Assembly (NCBI GenBank): GCA_002255935.1
Contig: NKIO01000003.1
Location: 34,883 to 98,882 of the forward strand
Direction: 5' to 3'
DNA from: Comamonadaceae bacterium PBBC2
GTDB taxonomy: Bacteria; Pseudomonadota; Gammaproteobacteria; Burkholderiales; Burkholderiaceae_C
Length of the DNA: 64,000 nucleotides
Shown: positions 62,207 through 64,000 of the stretch, one piece after another
Position numbering within the stretch: position 1 is the first letter of the stretch
Layout: the number at the start of each line of letters is the position of its first letter
Notes under the pieces: generated by a model
What the model saw: only the letters and a program-made list of their open reading frames with translations
What the model was told of the DNA's origin: nothing
Databases searched by the model: none
Position numbers and translations under genes: made by a program

Positions 62207-63697
62207 TCAATACTTGTTCAATGGGAAGAAGTTGTTGCCGCCACGTGTCCAAGCGGTGTTCTTGGTGCTGTCGGTCGAACCGATGTAAGCGATACCGGTC
62301 AGGTTGGCAGCGGGGTCTTTCAGACCAGCCACGATGTCCGAGTAGATGGCAGAGTAATCACCAGCCAGCTTGGCAGACTTGAGAGTCTGGAATTCCATGG
62401 CGAAGCTGTAACCATTCAGCAGGGCAGTGCGGTACTTGCTGTCCAAAGCGGTCGTAGAGGTACCGGTGAAGTCAGGGCTCTGACCATCCAGCTTGACCCA
62501 GAAGGCTTGCTGGTCAGCACGAGCAACAGTAGATGTAGCACCCAGCTTGGATGCAGCCGAGTTGTCCAAAGAAGCCACACCGATTTGCAGACCAGATCCA
62601 GTACGAATGCCTGTGATCAGGTCACCAGTACCCGACCAAGTCTTCACAGTGACATCCCCCACAGCAACGCCAGTGGTGTTGGTGATTTCGGCACCTGCCA
62701 TGTCGAAACCAGTAGCCAAGGGTGTCTTGCCCATGTAGTTGGCTTCGCCTGCAAAGCGGATTTGGGTTGCAGCCTGTGTACCCGAAGAGGCAGGACGGCG
62801 ATTGAACGTCAGTGTACCGGTCAGGCCCAGATCGGCAGCAGAAGTCACTTTACCGGTCATCAAAGCGGTGTAGTCAGGCGTGAAAATGTTGGGCTGGCAA
62901 GCCGCAGTCGTGAGATCGTCCTGGCAAGCGCTGTCCATGCGCTTGGCAGCGATATCGCGTGTTTGCAGGGCTTTGTACATGGCAGTGTTGACCAACACGC
63001 CGAAACCTTGCATGGCAATGGTTTCGGATGGAAAAGCCTTGGCATCCCATTTAGCGATCTGGCCAGGAGTGGCTTCGGAAGGACGAACATCCGAGAAAGC
63101 CATGTGAGCGACTTTCTGCTTGTCTACGCCCCAGGCGGTCTTGAAGTCAGCCACTCGGGTAGACGCCAAGGTCACCACAGGCGCCAAAGTCGAAGCGGTA
63201 GTCACGGTCACGTCAGCATCAGGCATGGCGTTGCCTGCCTTTTGTGCAGCAGCGGTGTGCAACTGGATGGTTTTGTATTCTTGCTGATCCACACCATTTT
63301 CAACAGAGCCTGTTTTCAAATTTGTCAGCAATTGGTTCACACCGGCCATGGAGCCGTTGGTACCGTTCACGATCACGGCCACACGCTTACCAGCGTAGCT
63401 CTTGCCAGCAGCGCCATAACCGTAGTAAGCATAAGCGTTGGTGTTGCCAGACAAGTTCACAGTCACAAATGGCTTGCTCTTGTCGAAGACTTTGCCATCA
63501 GCTACCAACACAGCTTGAATTGCACTCTTCATAGCAGTCGCACCCGCGCCGTAGAAAGTAATTTCTGGTGCGCAGGTTTTGAGCAAAGTCACGCCGTCAG
63601 CGGCAGCAGCTGTCGTGTTGCAAGAGGGTGTCACGGCAGCGAAAGCGCTGGCGCCACAGAAAGCCACGCAAGCGGCTGCAATCATCTTCATGTTCAT
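62207..63697 (-). CDS. Secreted PstS-like substrate-binding protein
   Basis: A 496-residue exported protein. A signal peptide (MNMKMIAAACVAFCGASAFA) is followed by ITFYGAGATAMKSAIQAVL, matching the first loop of PstS-like phosphate-binding proteins (FxGAGAT). Later segments such as FAMEFQTLKSAKLAG and the alpha/beta periplasmic-binding composition fit. At about 475 mature residues it is longer than PstS (about 320). Relatives next to haemagglutinin loci are usually annotated phosphate-binding-like. GAGG lies before the start at 63697. Whether it binds phosphate is unproven. Confidence 0.75.
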   Translation of the reverse strand: MNMKMIAAACVAFCGASAFAAVTPSCNTTAAAADGVTLLKTCAPEITFYGAGATAMKSAIQAVLVADGKVFDKSKPFVTVNLSGNTNAYAYYGYGAAGKSYAGKRVAVIVNGTNGSMAGVNQLLTNLKTGSVENGVDQQEYKTIQLHTAAAQKAGNAMPDADVTVTTASTLAPVVTLASTRVADFKTAWGVDKQKVAHMAFSDVRPSEATPGQIAKWDAKAFPSETIAMQGFGVLVNTAMYKALQTRDIAAKRMDSACQDDLTTAACQPNIFTPDYTALMTGKVTSAADLGLTGTLTFNRRPASSGTQAATQIRFAGEANYMGKTPLATGFDMAGAEITNTTGVAVGDVTVKTWSGTGDLITGIRTGSGLQIGVASLDNSAASKLGATSTVARADQQAFWVKLDGQSPDFTGTSTTALDSKYRTALLNGYSFAMEFQTLKSAKLAGDYSAIYSDIVAGLKDPAANLTGIAYIGSTDSTKNTAWTRGGNNFFPLNKY

Positions 63698-63920
63698 AAA
63701 TACCTCGAAGAAAAGAGTTGAGAATTTTTCAGGTCCGCTGGGCAAGATGCCTTCGCGATTCACATGACGCCCATCACCGAAATGGTCAACCTTCATTTCT
63801 GCTTTGATGTCATGCAGCTATTGTGTTTTTTGTTTTTTACAGCTTTGCGGTTTTGGAGGGTTATTGACTAGGCCGAGCGGACTATGCAGAGGTGGCAAGG
63901 TGTCATAAGGGGGGTGTGCC
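63698..63920. other. Intergenic region upstream of the PstS-like gene
   Basis: These 223 bases hold no convincing gene. A run rich in T (TTGTGTTTTTTGTTTTTTAC, 63821-63840) stands out, and the region between it and 63920 contains no further repeat. I could not find a Pho box in the correct orientation for the PstS-like gene. The right inverted-repeat copy begins at 63921. Confidence 0.5.
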
Positions 63921-64000
63921 GTGGGAGCCGCACCCTGTGCGCGATGGGGTGCATCAATGGGTTGATATGTCAAATGACAAATTTCACAAAATTGTCACTG
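63921..64000. repeat. Right copy of the 80-bp long-range inverted repeat
   Basis: The segment repeats 44128-44207 in inverted orientation with two mismatches. It begins with a single REP unit (GTGGGAGCCGCACCC, 63921-63946), then the same AT-rich sequence with TGTCA-AA-TGACA and the Pho-box-like ATTTCAC-AAAA-TTGTCAC. It points rightwards, as if serving a forward-strand gene beyond the window edge, just as the left copy points towards gspG. Confidence 0.95.

Noticed and set aside
44128..64000. A composite transposon or genomic island bounded by terminal inverted repeats
   Set aside because: No transposase, integrase or target duplication was found, and the repeat consists of a REP unit plus promoter-like sequence. 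It is kept as a repeat finding, not called a mobile element.
1..64000. tRNA and rRNA genes
   Set aside because: No cloverleaf-like intergenic sequence with a GTTC-type T loop and no rRNA-like stretch was noticed; gaps between genes are mostly short. A tRNA scan would settle this.

Overview
The window reads as chromosomal DNA of a betaproteobacterium of the order Burkholderiales, most likely the family Comamonadaceae. This rests on the cox/heme-A/SCO cluster layout (ctaC-ctaD-small protein-ctaG-DUF2970-ctaE facing SURF1-ctaA-ctaB-SCO), an rpfE-like gene overlapping recJ, a Bug/TctC receptor gene, a CIRCE operator on rpoH and the generally GC-rich coding sequence. No rRNA, tRNA, insertion sequence, prophage or CRISPR array was recognised.

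Layout. 1-13969: housekeeping genes (MFS permease, RpfE-like/recJ, coaD, rsmD, hemerythrin, an M16 peptidase pair, ftsY-selD, rpoH behind a perfect CIRCE, TctC receptor). 13986-23694: the aa3-type cytochrome c oxidase and its assembly genes, preceded by a perfect FNR/ANR box. 23715-34956: BioC-like, ComF, TrmL, a membrane protein fused to a MaoC domain, a fatty acid hydroxylase, CorA, PPK2, phosphatidylserine decarboxylase, a long class-III aminotransferase, an Mpo1-like membrane protein and a GT4 glycosyltransferase. 34971-44007: an 11-gene, translationally coupled type II secretion/type IV pilus hybrid operon in which separate PilM-, PilN-, PilO- and PilP-like subunits stand in for GspL/M/C. 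44008-44697: a non-coding stretch with a candidate PhoB-type promoter, one copy of a long inverted repeat and a dense REP array with a 170-bp higher-order period. 44698-63697: an operon for a 3392-residue filamentous haemagglutinin-like exoprotein, its TpsB transporter, a lectin-like ExbB fusion, two ExbD proteins, TonB, a porin and a coiled-coil protein, with a PstS-like secreted binding protein upstream.

The most interesting part is 34971-64000. A secretion machine and a giant two-partner exoprotein locus with its own ExbB/ExbD/TonB motor lie side by side. The 80-bp segment upstream of the secretion operon recurs, inverted and 78/80 identical, at the right edge of the window. From memory, the gene content resembles the phosphate-starvation locus of Pseudomonas aeruginosa (Hxc type II secretion, LapA, PdtA/PdtB, ExbB2/ExbD2). 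Candidate PhoB boxes with correctly spaced -10 elements lie before the secretion operon and before tpsB. My working model is a phosphate- or envelope-stress-controlled surface system energised by the proton motive force. The gene families are well supported; the shared regulation and shared function are inference.
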